NCBI GenBank assembly: GCA_900541965.1
Contig: UQLN01000021.1
Span: 1 to 64,000 of the forward strand
DNA length: 64,000 bases
From: an uncultured Parabacteroides sp.
Lineage (GTDB): Bacteria > Bacteroidota > Bacteroidia > Bacteroidales > Tannerellaceae
Reading direction: 5' to 3'
Positions within the stretch are counted from its first letter, which is position 1. Each line of letters starts with the position of its first letter. Below, one piece after another: positions 36,758-46,018 of this stretch. The notes under the pieces were generated by a model, which did not search any database, was not told the origin of the DNA, and was given only the letters and a program-made list of their open reading frames with translations. The translations under genes were made by a program, and so were the position numbers.

Positions 36758-38247
36758 ATCTTCTCCATGTCGACATTGGCTCTTACCCAATCGGCCAGTT
36801 TATCATATTGCTCTTCCTTGAAAGCTTCGTAGTTGAAAGGAGTTGAGTCTGTTTCCTTATCAAATCCAAAGGCAAGGTTGTCCAATACTTCCGTATTGTC
36901 GAGGATACCGTGCATATAACTTCCCCAACACCGGTTGTTCAGGTAATATCCGTCTGTCCGTCCGTCTTCCAGTAAGGCGACGGGGCTATCGGGGGTATTG
37001 TTCAACAGGGTAGTGCGTCCCATATGTATTTCGTATCCTTTACAATTGTGCTGAGTCTCAGGGGAGATTGTATTCTTTTGTTTTGGTATAAAGGAAAAAG
37101 TGCTTTGTTTGGTTATTTTTTCCTGTTCGATGATTGTGCATTGGGGGAGTAGTCCGAGTCCCGGGACTGCCGGGATATTACCTTCCAGACCTTCGGGGTC
37201 TTCCAGGCGTGCTCCCATCATTTGATAGCCTCCGCAGATACCGATTACTTTTTTCCCGTTTTTATACGCTCTTATAATTGCTTCGGCCGTACCGTTTGCA
37301 CGTAGGCTTTGTAAATCGGAAAGCGTATTTTTAGAACCTGGCAACAGGATAATATCCGCCTTTTCTATCTCCTCTATATTATTCGTATAATAGGCATTGA
37401 AACGAGGGTCCATGTCCAGCACGTCGAAGTCTGTAAAGTTAGACATCCGTTTCAGCAGAATAATTGCCACATTAATTTTACCGTCCCGGTAGGTATTGGT
37501 TTTCATATCGAGCGCAACGGAATCTTCTTCTTCAATCTTTATATCCCGGAAGTAGGGGATAACGCCTACTACCGGAAGGCCTGTCAACTCTTCCAATATT
37601 TTCTTCCCTTCTTCAAACAAAGAAGCATCACCGCGGAATTTGTTGATGATGATACCCTTCATCAAGGCTCGTTCTTCCGGCTTCAGCAAAGCAATGGTTC
37701 CGTAAACAGAACCGAAAACTCCTCCGCGGTCTATGTCAGCAATCAAATAAGTGGCAGCATCCGCTTGCATAGCCATTCGCATATTTGTTATGTCCCGGTC
37801 GCGAAGGTTTAATTCAGAAATACTGCCTGCACCTTCCAGTACAATCGGATTATATTTGTCTTCGAGGCGTTTGAATGCCCGGATGGCTTCTTTAAACAAT
37901 TCTTCCTTCTGGTTTTGTATCCCGAAATAATCCTTTGCCGACATGTTTCCTACAGGACGTCCGTTGAGCACGACTTGCGAGCTTTTGTCATTTGTAGGTT
38001 TTAACAAAATGGGATTCATATCCGTATGTGGAGCAATCCCGCATGCTTCCGCCTGTACTACCTGGGCGCGTCCCATCTCGCCGCCTTCCGGAGTAGAGTA
38101 GGAGTTAAGAGACATATTTTGCGCTTTAAAGGGGGCCGGGGTGTAGCCGTCTTGTTTGAAAATACGGCAAAAAGCTGCATTGATTACACTTTTTCCTGCA
38201 TCGGAACAGGTGCCTACGAACATAATCGGTTTAAGAGACTGCTTCAT
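36685..38247 (-). CDS. cobQ: Cobyric acid synthase
   Basis: This enzyme amidates four side chains of adenosylcobyrinic acid in B12 synthesis. The 520-residue protein has the N-terminal nucleotide-binding region (MFVGTCSDAGKS, residues 9-20; ADIDRGGVFGS) and a C-terminal class I glutamine amidotransferase. Nucleophile Cys338 is in VIGICGGYQMMG and His446 in SYMHGILD. After the usual end near VDMEKIY (residue 497) there are 23 further residues that are simply the antisense of the UpxY gene. That suggests the original stop was lost by an insertion or deletion. No other cobalamin gene or B12 riboswitch was seen nearby. Confidence 0.93.
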   Translation of the reverse strand: MKQSLKPIMFVGTCSDAGKSVINAAFCRIFKQDGYTPAPFKAQNMSLNSYSTPEGGEMGRAQVVQAEACGIAPHTDMNPILLKPTNDKSSQVVLNGRPVGNMSAKDYFGIQNQKEELFKEAIRAFKRLEDKYNPIVLEGAGSISELNLRDRDITNMRMAMQADAATYLIADIDRGGVFGSVYGTIALLKPEERALMKGIIINKFRGDASLFEEGKKILEELTGLPVVGVIPYFRDIKIEEEDSVALDMKTNTYRDGKINVAIILLKRMSNFTDFDVLDMDPRFNAYYTNNIEEIEKADIILLPGSKNTLSDLQSLRANGTAEAIIRAYKNGKKVIGICGGYQMMGARLEDPEGLEGNIPAVPGLGLLPQCTIIEQEKITKQSTFSFIPKQKNTISPETQHNCKGYEIHMGRTTLLNNTPDSPVALLEDGRTDGYYLNNRCWGSYMHGILDNTEVLDNLAFGFDKETDSTPFNYEAFKEEQYDKLADWVRANVDMEKIYLTLLTRATSSSRTQTVAPNCSK

Positions 38248-38429
38248 ATTGATTGCTTGTCGGATTTCTTTCAGCCTACAAAGCTAATAAAAAAAACATA
38301 CCGGAGATAATCCTGGCAATACAGTATTCGGCAGAGTAATCCGGAATGTCAGAATGATATTGTTTCCTCTTTATTTGTGTCATTATTGTCGTATTATCCC
38401 TTTTGTGATGACTTGTAATATATGCATAG

Positions 38430-38461
38430 GACTCATTTCGGGAGGAATGGGAGTCTTTTTT
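38430..38461 (+). terminator. Terminator-like hairpin with no upstream + strand gene
   Basis: GACTCATT pairs with AATGGGAGTC around a purine-rich loop, followed by TTTTTT. The only gene to its left, cobQ, is on the other strand, so it either ends an unseen small transcript or blocks stray transcription. Confidence 0.5.
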
Positions 38462-38751
38462 ATGTTAAAAAGGAGACATTTCAGTAGAATCCGGCGACTT
38501 TTTACATTTACCCTGAGGGTAATTCCAATTAGTATCGCTATTAATTCCAACTATCTGCGCATAAAAATACAATAATCTGCGCGGCAAAACACCTATATTT
38601 TAACTTCAAAACATATATGTTTCGATTTTAAAGCATATATGTTTCGTTTTTAGATGTTATTGAGCATGGACGCGGTTCTGGAATGGTCTGAAAACCAAAC
38701 TTGACACGAATATTAAATAGATTATTATTTCCCATAAAACACAACAATATG

Positions 38752-38838
38752 TTTAGGTACGGAATTCGCGGATTACACAGATTAATAAATACAATCATAT
38801 ATTAATCCATGTAATCCGCGAAATCCGTGCCTGATAAA
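38752..38838. repeat. REP-like long palindrome
   Basis: The left half (GGTACGGAATTCGCGGATTA and onward) pairs with the right half (TAATCCGCGAAATCCGTGCC) over about 40 bp with few mismatches. This GCGGATTACA-type palindrome resembles dispersed intergenic repeats of Bacteroidales. It lies between cobQ and bfr. Confidence 0.65.
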
Positions 38839-39045
38839 TTAATTTCCGCACTCTATTAATTAGTAATCTCTTCATTATTTCTTATGACAAATAGACAAAC
38901 CTAAACTTCGCTAGAGCCGCATATTTGCAAGAGGTGCCGCCTCTCCCTCCGTACAGAAGAAGCACGACATAGGTGTATTGTCAAAATGTCAAAATATCAT
39001 TTTGTCGTAATCCGTAAAGCGTACCTGTCTGTTTAAACAAAAAAG

Positions 39046-39092
39046 AAAGGGATGTGCCGGAATACCCTTACAGGTATTTTGACACATCCTTT
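39046..39092. terminator. Bidirectional terminator of bacterioferritin
   Basis: AAAGGGATGTG pairs with CACATCCTTT, and an inner AATACC pairs with GGTATT. The minus-strand transcript ends in TTTCTTTTTT, suiting the bfr gene 31 bp upstream on that strand. Confidence 0.8.
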
Positions 39093-39122
39093 CCTTTTTA
39101 TTCTATAAGAAAAATCTTACAC

Positions 39123-39629
39123 TTATTCAGCTGGAGTACCTCCGGAAGAAACAGTTTTGCTGCGTTCGATAGATTGCAGAGCCAGATAGTTGTCTCCGAA
39201 GTTTTGCAGGTTGTCGATTTCTGTTTCGAACTGGTCGAGGTGTGCTTCTTCTTCTACAACAAGACCTTCGAAAATCTTCTTCGTAGCAGAGTCTGCATGC
39301 TGAGCACATTCGTTGGCCCAGTTGTTATAATCGTCAACGCTTCCGGTTTCCATCTGTGCAGCTTTTTCAAGCATCGCTTTCACATCATGAATTTTTTCTA
39401 CCGGACCTGAACATTTCATTTCAACTTCCCCTTTCAGGAAAAGGATACGTTCGGCCAAACGTTCCACATGCATCATTTCTGTGATAGCCGTACGTTTGAA
39501 CAGGCTGGATAACAAATCATATCCCATGTCGTCCAGACGGAAATGGAAATACATGTACTGGTTTACGGCAGTCATTTCGTCTGCAACCGCTTTATTCAGC
39601 AGTTCGATGCTTTTTTCTCTTTTAATCAT
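39123..39629 (-). CDS. bfr: Bacterioferritin
   Basis: This iron-storage protein keeps every ferroxidase ligand. With the start at 39629 the residues are Glu18, Glu51, His54, Glu94, Glu127 and His130, exactly the E. coli Bfr numbering. Met52, the axial haem ligand of bacterioferritins, is also present (ITEMMHVERL). An ATG two codons earlier is possible but breaks that register. The 168-residue subunit would form a 24-mer storing Fe(III) and protecting against peroxide. It is a single gene with its own terminator. Confidence 0.9.
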   Translation of the reverse strand: MIKREKSIELLNKAVADEMTAVNQYMYFHFRLDDMGYDLLSSLFKRTAITEMMHVERLAERILFLKGEVEMKCSGPVEKIHDVKAMLEKAAQMETGSVDDYNNWANECAQHADSATKKIFEGLVVEEEAHLDQFETEIDNLQNFGDNYLALQSIERSKTVSSGGTPAE

Positions 39630-39767
39630 AATCATTAAGTTTTTAATCAGGTTGAGTTTATATTATCTAAGTTATATTATAGGTGTCAAAGTTAATAGAT
39701 TTATCGAGAGATTGTCATTCCTGTCAAGGAAATATTTTATCTTTGTACTATCAGATTGTTTGAATAA

Positions 39768-40130
39768 ATGAAGAAAATAATGACGAAAGTACAAGAAACA
39801 TTGGCTGCATTGCCGGAAGAAAAGAAAGCATTATTTGTACCGGTATTCGGTACTATCGATAAATTTTATACAGTAGTATATCTGATTGCGCGTAATGAGC
39901 ATGTCACCGACCAGGAAAAACCCGAACGCTATGAAGACCGCTTGCAGGTAATACGCCGGATACGAAGCCTTGTAGAGAAAATGGTTACCTCATTCGGCTT
40001 GGAAGGAGAAGAAATCATAGCCGATATTGCCAGCGACTATTTTGAAGACTATGTAAATTACAGGACACCGGAATTAGATATAACAAATGAAGACTTTGTC
40101 GGAATCATCCAAAAGATAGCCCAAAGTTGA
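39768..40130 (+). CDS. Small conserved-looking cytoplasmic protein of unknown function
   Basis: The 120-residue protein has no signal peptide or membrane span and looks largely helical and charged (MTKVQETLAALPEEKKALFV, then RYEDRLQVIRRIRSLVEKMV). I do not recognise the family. A TATCTTTG -7 box lies upstream near 39740. It is divergent from bfr, with 138 bp between them. Intact frame and normal codon use support it as a real gene. Confidence 0.7.
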   Translation: MKKIMTKVQETLAALPEEKKALFVPVFGTIDKFYTVVYLIARNEHVTDQEKPERYEDRLQVIRRIRSLVEKMVTSFGLEGEEIIADIASDYFEDYVNYRTPELDITNEDFVGIIQKIAQS

Positions 40131-40258
40131 TTAAATAACTTTTTTTTGCACAAACTGTGCCTGTATGTGCAGAATAACCTCTAATTTTGTGGGTTGCCTG
40201 ACTCTGCTTGGGAAGTTGAAGAGAGTGATTGGTTTATTTGGGTTTATACAAAATTTAG

Positions 40259-41977
40259 ATGAGATATTTTGCTAAGATAGGACACTGGTTGTCCTCACAA
40301 GAACATTTATTCTTTTTGTTCGGATTGTTATTTATTATCCCTAACTGTTTTCTGTTTTTTACGGAACCATTGCCTGTGACGGTAGGTATCGCTTCTATCA
40401 TATTGCCTTTGGCATTCTGGTTTGCCATGTTGCTGCTGGCCCGTAAACCCGGAATTGTTGTCTGGTGTTTGTTGCCGAAAGTAATATTGGACGGAGGGCA
40501 GTTGGTGTTGTTGCATTTGTTTGGCGAGTCGGTTATTGCAGTGGATATGTTTCTGAACCTGACAAGTTCCAATGCCTCGGAAGCCAGTGAATTATTGGGG
40601 AATATATTTGTAATTATTATTTGCGTCTTCTTTTTTTATACGTTGCCTACTTTATGGCTGGCGGTTTATTCCATACGGTTGAAAGATAAATTACAATCCG
40701 GTTTCCGCAAGAAATGGGCGTTGAGAAGTTTGGCAATGTTTCTTGTTGGCATCTTGTTATGTTGCCTGTCACCCCTTCAGGGACATCCTTTCTCATGGAA
40801 AGATGATGTCTATCCCGCCAATGCACTGTATAATTTATATTTTGCAATAAATAAGGCCGGCAAGAACTCCAATTATCATAAGACATCCGCAGATTTTAAA
40901 TTCAATTCTACACGGACGGCGCATGCCGACGGGAAGCGTGAAATCTATGTGCTTGTTGTAGGCGAGACTTCACGGGCTATGGAATGGAGCCTGTATGGTT
41001 ATGAACGGCAGACTACTCCCCGCATGGAGAAACTGGATGGTTTGGTGCATTTTAAAGATGTGGTAACGCAGTCAAACAATACACATAAGAGTGTTCCGAT
41101 TATACTTTCGGCAGCAAGTGCCGAAAATTATAACATCATATATGATGAAAAAAGTATTGTGACGGCTTTCAAGGAGGCCGGTTTCCGTACATTGGTTATA
41201 GCCAACCAGAAACTTACCACCTCTATGATCGGTGCTTTTTACCGTGAGGCTGATACCTTCATCGATATGAGTAGTTTTAACACGGGGTCTTATCTGACAT
41301 CATTGCATGACGGGGCTTTATTACCCTATCTGGAAAAAGAACTCAATAAAACGGATGATAATATGTTTATCGTTCTTCATACATATGGTTCCCACTTCAA
41401 TTATCATGAACGTTATCCGGATGATTTCAAATTTTATACACCGGATAAGGCCAGAAATATCAGTGCCTCTTATAAAAAGGAATTGAGGAATGCGTATGAC
41501 AACTCTATCCATTATACGGATTATGTATTGGGCGAGGTTGCTGATATGCTTGCCCGTACCAATGCATGTTCTTCCATGCTTTACCTGAGCGACCATGGAG
41601 AAGATATTTTTGACGACTCCCGCGAACGGTATTTGCATGCATCTCCGATACCGACTTACTACCAGCTTCACATCCCTTATATTATCTGGTTCTCCGAGTC
41701 CTACCGGGAAACATTCCCGGATAAATACCAGACAGCTCTTGCACATGAGGCTGTTCCGGTTAGTACGAACAGCGTATTCCATACGATGCTGGATATTGCC
41801 AGTGTAAAGACAGACCAGACGGATTCTACCTTGGCTCTGACAAATAAAGGATTTGTTGTACGTGATCGTATGTATCTGGGTGACCACGATGAACCGGTTC
41901 CTTTCTGGAAGATTGGTTTGAAGAAGGCTGATTTTATAATGTTGGATAAAATGAAGATTGCCTACGGTAAAAATTAA
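40259..41977 (+). CDS. Lipid A phosphoethanolamine transferase (EptA-like)
   Basis: The 572-residue protein has about five N-terminal membrane spans (residues 15-180) and a periplasmic sulfatase-fold domain. The nucleophile is Thr237 in VVGETSRAMEWSLYGY, followed by THKSVPIILS. The metal site continues with LHTYGSHFNYHERYP and YLSDHGEDIFD. Family members move phosphoethanolamine from phosphatidylethanolamine to lipid A or core sugar and raise resistance to cationic peptides. Its TAA overlaps the start of the hybrid kinase by one base, so the two are coupled. A -7-like TAATTTTG lies at 40182-40189. Confidence 0.9.
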   Translation: MRYFAKIGHWLSSQEHLFFLFGLLFIIPNCFLFFTEPLPVTVGIASIILPLAFWFAMLLLARKPGIVVWCLLPKVILDGGQLVLLHLFGESVIAVDMFLNLTSSNASEASELLGNIFVIIICVFFFYTLPTLWLAVYSIRLKDKLQSGFRKKWALRSLAMFLVGILLCCLSPLQGHPFSWKDDVYPANALYNLYFAINKAGKNSNYHKTSADFKFNSTRTAHADGKREIYVLVVGETSRAMEWSLYGYERQTTPRMEKLDGLVHFKDVVTQSNNTHKSVPIILSAASAENYNIIYDEKSIVTAFKEAGFRTLVIANQKLTTSMIGAFYREADTFIDMSSFNTGSYLTSLHDGALLPYLEKELNKTDDNMFIVLHTYGSHFNYHERYPDDFKFYTPDKARNISASYKKELRNAYDNSIHYTDYVLGEVADMLARTNACSSMLYLSDHGEDIFDDSRERYLHASPIPTYYQLHIPYIIWFSESYRETFPDKYQTALAHEAVPVSTNSVFHTMLDIASVKTDQTDSTLALTNKGFVVRDRMYLGDHDEPVPFWKIGLKKADFIMLDKMKIAYGKN

Positions 41978-44451
41978 TGGCTGGACCGAACGGACATATT
42001 ACGCTTAAAGTAATATTAGGATACCTGTTGCTGGTGGCAATGGCAGTGGGTTCGGTTGTGTATATTTATGACGTAATAGGCAAGATAGCGGAAGAACAAA
42101 CTCCGGATAGTTTATCCCATAAAAAAGTATATTTGGTTACCAATACATTGTCTCTGCTTTATGAAAGTGAAGCATTGGGACAGTTAATAGGTATGCCTCA
42201 AGGTCAAATTTCCCATTTTAACCGGACATTGAATAAGGCTATCCATAATATGGATACCTTAAGTACTTTGGTCTCTCCTGATTTATCTCCGAAAATCGAT
42301 AAGATAAAAGCCTTGATTGAACAGAAAAGGCGGAATACCCGGGTGTTGCTGGATACCTGGAAAGAAACGAATACGGAGCATTTATATAATCAAAATATTG
42401 AGAAAGTCATTGCCCGGCAGGATACCGTAATCAAGCAACTGGATGTTCAGGAGCGAGTGATTGTACGTCAGGATTCTGTCGTTTCTCCAATCGTAAAGAA
42501 GCCTCGCGGGTTCTTCCGTCGTCTTGCCGATGTATTCTCGCCTCCCAAAGTGGATACGACACTTGTGTTGAACACAACCCGTCAGGTCGTTACCGATACG
42601 TTAGTCCGGGCTTTTAATCCGTCGGATACGATTGTTTCGGTTCTGAATAATTTACGTGACAGTGTGGCCGACCAGCGGAAGTTGTTGATGGACCGGTTAT
42701 TGGAACGTGCGGCAGTGCTCCGCTATGATAACAGTGTGATAACGAGCCGTATCAATCAGATGCTCCGGGATATAGAAGAAGAAGAGATGAATGTCTCGTT
42801 GGAAAGGATACAAAAAAAACAGGATTTATTGAGTGAGACCTCTGTTCTGATAGGGGGAATTGCTATTGCGGCACTTGTCGTTGTGGTTATCTTTATTATT
42901 ATGATTACCCGGGATATTTCCCGTAGCCAGTATTTTCGGCAACAATTGGAAAAGGCTAAATTGTATGCGGAAGATTTGCTGCATAAGCGGGAAAAACTGA
43001 TGCTTACAATCAGCCATGATATTCGTGCCCCGCTTTCTTCTATTATCGGATATATCGATTTATCATTGAGACGTCGTCCGGACGAACGGCAACGTTATTA
43101 TTTAGAGAATATGGCTGGTTCGGCCGACCATATTTTATCGCTTGTAAACGGATTGTTAGACTTTCACCGTTTGGAATCCGGACAGATGGAAATTCAGGCA
43201 GTCCCATTTGATGTGCGGATTCTTTTTAATGAAATTTATGGAAGTTTCAAACCGATAGCGGATGCTAAAGGATTGGATTTTATCCTGAATATGAAAGAGG
43301 AAGGAATGGAGTATCTTTATTCAGGTGATCCGATTCGTATCCGCCAGGTAGTAGGCAACCTGCTTTCAAATGCAATAAAGTTTACCCGTAAAGGACGTGT
43401 TGTTTTGATTGTGAAACTGGTAGATGATTTTGCGCGGCTGGTGGTTATTGTCTGCGATTCGGGACCGGGTATCCCGAAAGAAGAACAAGAAAAGATATTC
43501 GGGGAATTTGCCCGTTTATCCGGAACGGAGAAAGAAGAAGGTTTCGGCCTGGGCCTTTCCATTACCAGGAAATTGATCGAATTGATGGGAGGGGAACTGA
43601 CTCTGGAAAGTGTGCCGGATAAAGGAAGCGATTTCACGGTAAACCTGCCTCTTGAAAAATCAGATGTACAATCTTTGCCTGCAAATTCGTTGCCGGAGGA
43701 AACTGTTGAAGCTGTACCTGAATCAAACGGGCGTGATATACATTGCCTTTTAGTAGACGACGATCCTTTACAGTTGGCTTTGACAGAAGAGTATTTGAAG
43801 CAGCATCATGTGCTGGTTACTTGTTGTACGGATTCTTCTTCCGTTATCGAATTGTTCGAACAAGCCTCTTTTGATGTAGTCGTTACCGATATACAAATGC
43901 CGGGAGTAGATGGATACCAACTGCTTGATATAATTCGTAAGTCCGGTATACCCGGTACGGATACGGTACCGGTAGTTGCTTTATCTGCGAGTCTGGAGAA
44001 CGAGCATAACCATTATCTGGAAGCTGGTTTTACCGGATTCCTGAATAAACCATTTACGGCGGAACAATTGATTACTTTGCTAAATAAATTGTTGGCAGTC
44101 GATATCCATACAAATACTTCTACCGGATTGGATTTTACCTCCCTTACCGCTTTTGCAGGAGATGATAAGGAGGCTTCAGCCTCTATTATCCGGACATTTA
44201 CAGAAGAAACAGGCAAGAATCTCACCTTGCTGGAAGAGGCATTGAAGACAATGGATAGAGAGTCGGCAGCCAAAGTTTCACATAAACTGCTTCCTCTTTT
44301 CACGATGCTTGGTGCAACTACGCTGGTTCCTCTTCTCCGGATGCTGGATAAGAATGATGAGGCTTTGTCTGACGATGGTTGGAAAAGAATATTGTCTGAT
44401 GTAATTGGTCAGGCGCGGCAGGTCCTGCAACAAGCAGTGGATAACCTGTAG
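41977..44451 (+). CDS. Hybrid sensor histidine kinase with receiver and Hpt domains
   Basis: The 824-residue protein has a membrane span near residues 10-32 and a coiled periplasmic sensor region to about 285. A second span lies near 290-312. HisKA has His347 (ISHDIRAPLSSIIGY) and HATPase_c has NAIKFTRKG and GFGLGLSITRKL. A receiver has Asp638 (VVTDIQMPGVDGYQLL), and a C-terminal Hpt has His769 (SHKLLPLFTMLG). A complete His-Asp-His relay is thus on one chain and would hand phosphate to a separate regulator, plausibly the NtrC-type protein at 46019. Overlap with the lipid A transferase gene suggests an envelope-stress signal. Confidence 0.92.
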   Translation: MAGPNGHITLKVILGYLLLVAMAVGSVVYIYDVIGKIAEEQTPDSLSHKKVYLVTNTLSLLYESEALGQLIGMPQGQISHFNRTLNKAIHNMDTLSTLVSPDLSPKIDKIKALIEQKRRNTRVLLDTWKETNTEHLYNQNIEKVIARQDTVIKQLDVQERVIVRQDSVVSPIVKKPRGFFRRLADVFSPPKVDTTLVLNTTRQVVTDTLVRAFNPSDTIVSVLNNLRDSVADQRKLLMDRLLERAAVLRYDNSVITSRINQMLRDIEEEEMNVSLERIQKKQDLLSETSVLIGGIAIAALVVVVIFIIMITRDISRSQYFRQQLEKAKLYAEDLLHKREKLMLTISHDIRAPLSSIIGYIDLSLRRRPDERQRYYLENMAGSADHILSLVNGLLDFHRLESGQMEIQAVPFDVRILFNEIYGSFKPIADAKGLDFILNMKEEGMEYLYSGDPIRIRQVVGNLLSNAIKFTRKGRVVLIVKLVDDFARLVVIVCDSGPGIPKEEQEKIFGEFARLSGTEKEEGFGLGLSITRKLIELMGGELTLESVPDKGSDFTVNLPLEKSDVQSLPANSLPEETVEAVPESNGRDIHCLLVDDDPLQLALTEEYLKQHHVLVTCCTDSSSVIELFEQASFDVVVTDIQMPGVDGYQLLDIIRKSGIPGTDTVPVVALSASLENEHNHYLEAGFTGFLNKPFTAEQLITLLNKLLAVDIHTNTSTGLDFTSLTAFAGDDKEASASIIRTFTEETGKNLTLLEEALKTMDRESAAKVSHKLLPLFTMLGATTLVPLLRMLDKNDEALSDDGWKRILSDVIGQARQVLQQAVDNL

Positions 44452-44794
44452 AAACAAGTGTGGAAATTTTCCACACCTGTGATGCCTGTTTCCCCATAAA
44501 CGATACATCTTCATCTCTTGTCCGGAACATTCATATCGTTTTATCTGTTCAATTATAAGAGTTTAGAAAAACAAATGCCGGGATTGTACGGTTCTGGCAC
44601 GAATTTCGTAGTATATTAAATACGAAAGGCTATAAGCGTTTCTACATTTAAACCGTTTTATTAAGTAGTAATAAGTCCGAGTATTGAATTAAGTCTGCAA
44701 AACAAGAAGAGTACCTCCGCAAGGGTACTTTTTTTGTTTTATGCCATATCTTTAATTACTTTTGCCGCAATTATAAATTTTACTTGTTAATACC
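44452..44794 (+). other. Intergenic gap with terminator
   Basis: This 343-bp gap holds no gene. AGTACC at 44710-44715 pairs with GGTACT at 44724-44729, followed by seven T's, a good intrinsic terminator. TACTTTTG at 44757-44764 fits a -7 box for the DUF418 gene just downstream. The first 250 bp have no feature I can name. Confidence 0.6.
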
Positions 44795-45970
44795 ATGAAT
44801 ATCGGACTTCAAAGTAAATCCCCGCGTATCGAGGTGGTGGATGCATTACGTGGCTTTGCTGTAATGGCTATTATGATGTTGCATAATATCGAGCATTTTA
44901 ATCTGTATGATTTTCCCACCCCTTCGTCTCCTTTTATAAAAATGATGGATGGATACACCTGGAATACTTTGTTTTTTCTCTTTTCCGGTAAAGCATATGC
45001 CATCTTCTCCCTGTTGTTCGGTTTTAGTTTTTTTATTCAGTTCAACAATCAGGCACAAAGAGGAAAAGACTTCCGTCTGCGTTTCTTGTGGAGGCTTTTC
45101 CTGTTGTTTATTATCGGTTGTTTCAACGGAGCCTTTTTCCCGGGGGATATATTGGTTCTCTATTCGATTATAGGGGTTGTGCTGGTCCTCGTTTGTAAGT
45201 GGAGCGACCGGGCTGTGCTGATTACAGCGATTATCCTGATGCTCCAGCCGCTGGAATTGGCCAAGTTCTTTTATGCGATGATGAATCCCGATTATGTCGG
45301 AGGTGTACAACAATGGCAGATACATGGCGACCGTATGTCGAAGTTCCTCACTCAGCCTGATTTCTGGGCAATGGTAAAATCCAATTTATGGGATGGACAA
45401 TTGTTCAGCCTGTTATGGGCATGGGGATATGGGCGTTTTTTCCAGACCGCTTCTCTGTTTATGCTTGGGATGTTGCTTGGACGTCGCCGTTTATTTCTAA
45501 ACTTGTCTGAGAATCGTGTGTTCTGGAAGCGGGCTTTACTGATAGGATTGGTTGCATTTGTCCCTTTATATTATCTGTCACTCTCTTTACCGGCATTGTT
45601 TAGTAATAAAGAAATGCTGACACCTATTTCTACCGTTGTTTCTTCCTGGCGTAATTTTGCCTTCATGTCGGTACTTGTCTCTTTGTTTATTTTCTTGTGG
45701 CAGCAGGCTTCTGTAAATAAAGTCCTGTATGGGCTGGTACCATATGGGAAGATGAGTCTGACTAATTACCTGACACAGTCTATAATAGGCTCATTTATCT
45801 ACTTTGGCTACGGGCTTTCCCTGTACGATGATTTATGTGTTACTGCCAGTTTTGGGGTATCCGTTTTATTATTTGTCCTGCAATTGGGTTTCTGTCATTG
45901 GTGGTTAAAGAAATATAAACAAGGTCCGTTTGAAGGCGTATGGCGTAAAGCTACCTGGATTTTCTCCTGA
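44795..45970 (+). CDS. DUF418-family membrane protein
   Basis: The 391-residue protein has about nine hydrophobic spans. It starts with the acyltransferase-like motif RIEVVDALRGFAVMAIMMLHN and contains LFGFSFFIQ, and GKMSLTNYLTQSIIGSFIYFG in the C-terminal half, as typical of DUF418 (YeiB-like) proteins. The biochemical role of the family is not established. It lies between a hybrid kinase and an NtrC-type regulator, behind a terminator, and may belong to that regulator's envelope-related set. Confidence 0.85.
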   Translation: MNIGLQSKSPRIEVVDALRGFAVMAIMMLHNIEHFNLYDFPTPSSPFIKMMDGYTWNTLFFLFSGKAYAIFSLLFGFSFFIQFNNQAQRGKDFRLRFLWRLFLLFIIGCFNGAFFPGDILVLYSIIGVVLVLVCKWSDRAVLITAIILMLQPLELAKFFYAMMNPDYVGGVQQWQIHGDRMSKFLTQPDFWAMVKSNLWDGQLFSLLWAWGYGRFFQTASLFMLGMLLGRRRLFLNLSENRVFWKRALLIGLVAFVPLYYLSLSLPALFSNKEMLTPISTVVSSWRNFAFMSVLVSLFIFLWQQASVNKVLYGLVPYGKMSLTNYLTQSIIGSFIYFGYGLSLYDDLCVTASFGVSVLLFVLQLGFCHWWLKKYKQGPFEGVWRKATWIFS

Positions 45971-46018
45971 GATTTCGTTAAAATCTATATCTTTGTATGC
46001 GGAATAAAAATAAATACT

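Larger units (their letters stand above)
38248..39045. other. Long noncoding stretch with dispersed repeats
   Basis: I see no convincing gene. Contents: a terminator-like hairpin on the + strand (38430-38461); two copies of CATATATGTTTCG 22 bp apart (38612-38624 and 38634-38646), the first within the palindrome AAACATATATGTTT; and a long imperfect palindrome at 38752-38838. A small RNA ending at the hairpin is possible but unsupported. Confidence 0.5.

Noticed and set aside
38354..38575. A 73-codon + strand gene
   Set aside because: Low-complexity translation, no ribosome site, and it runs through a terminator-like hairpin.
38248..38600. Cobalamin riboswitch upstream of cobQ
   Set aside because: I could not find the conserved B12-box bases or the multi-helix core on the minus strand.
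38612..38646. CRISPR-like direct repeats
   Set aside because: Only two short copies of CATATATGTTTCG, with no array or cas genes.
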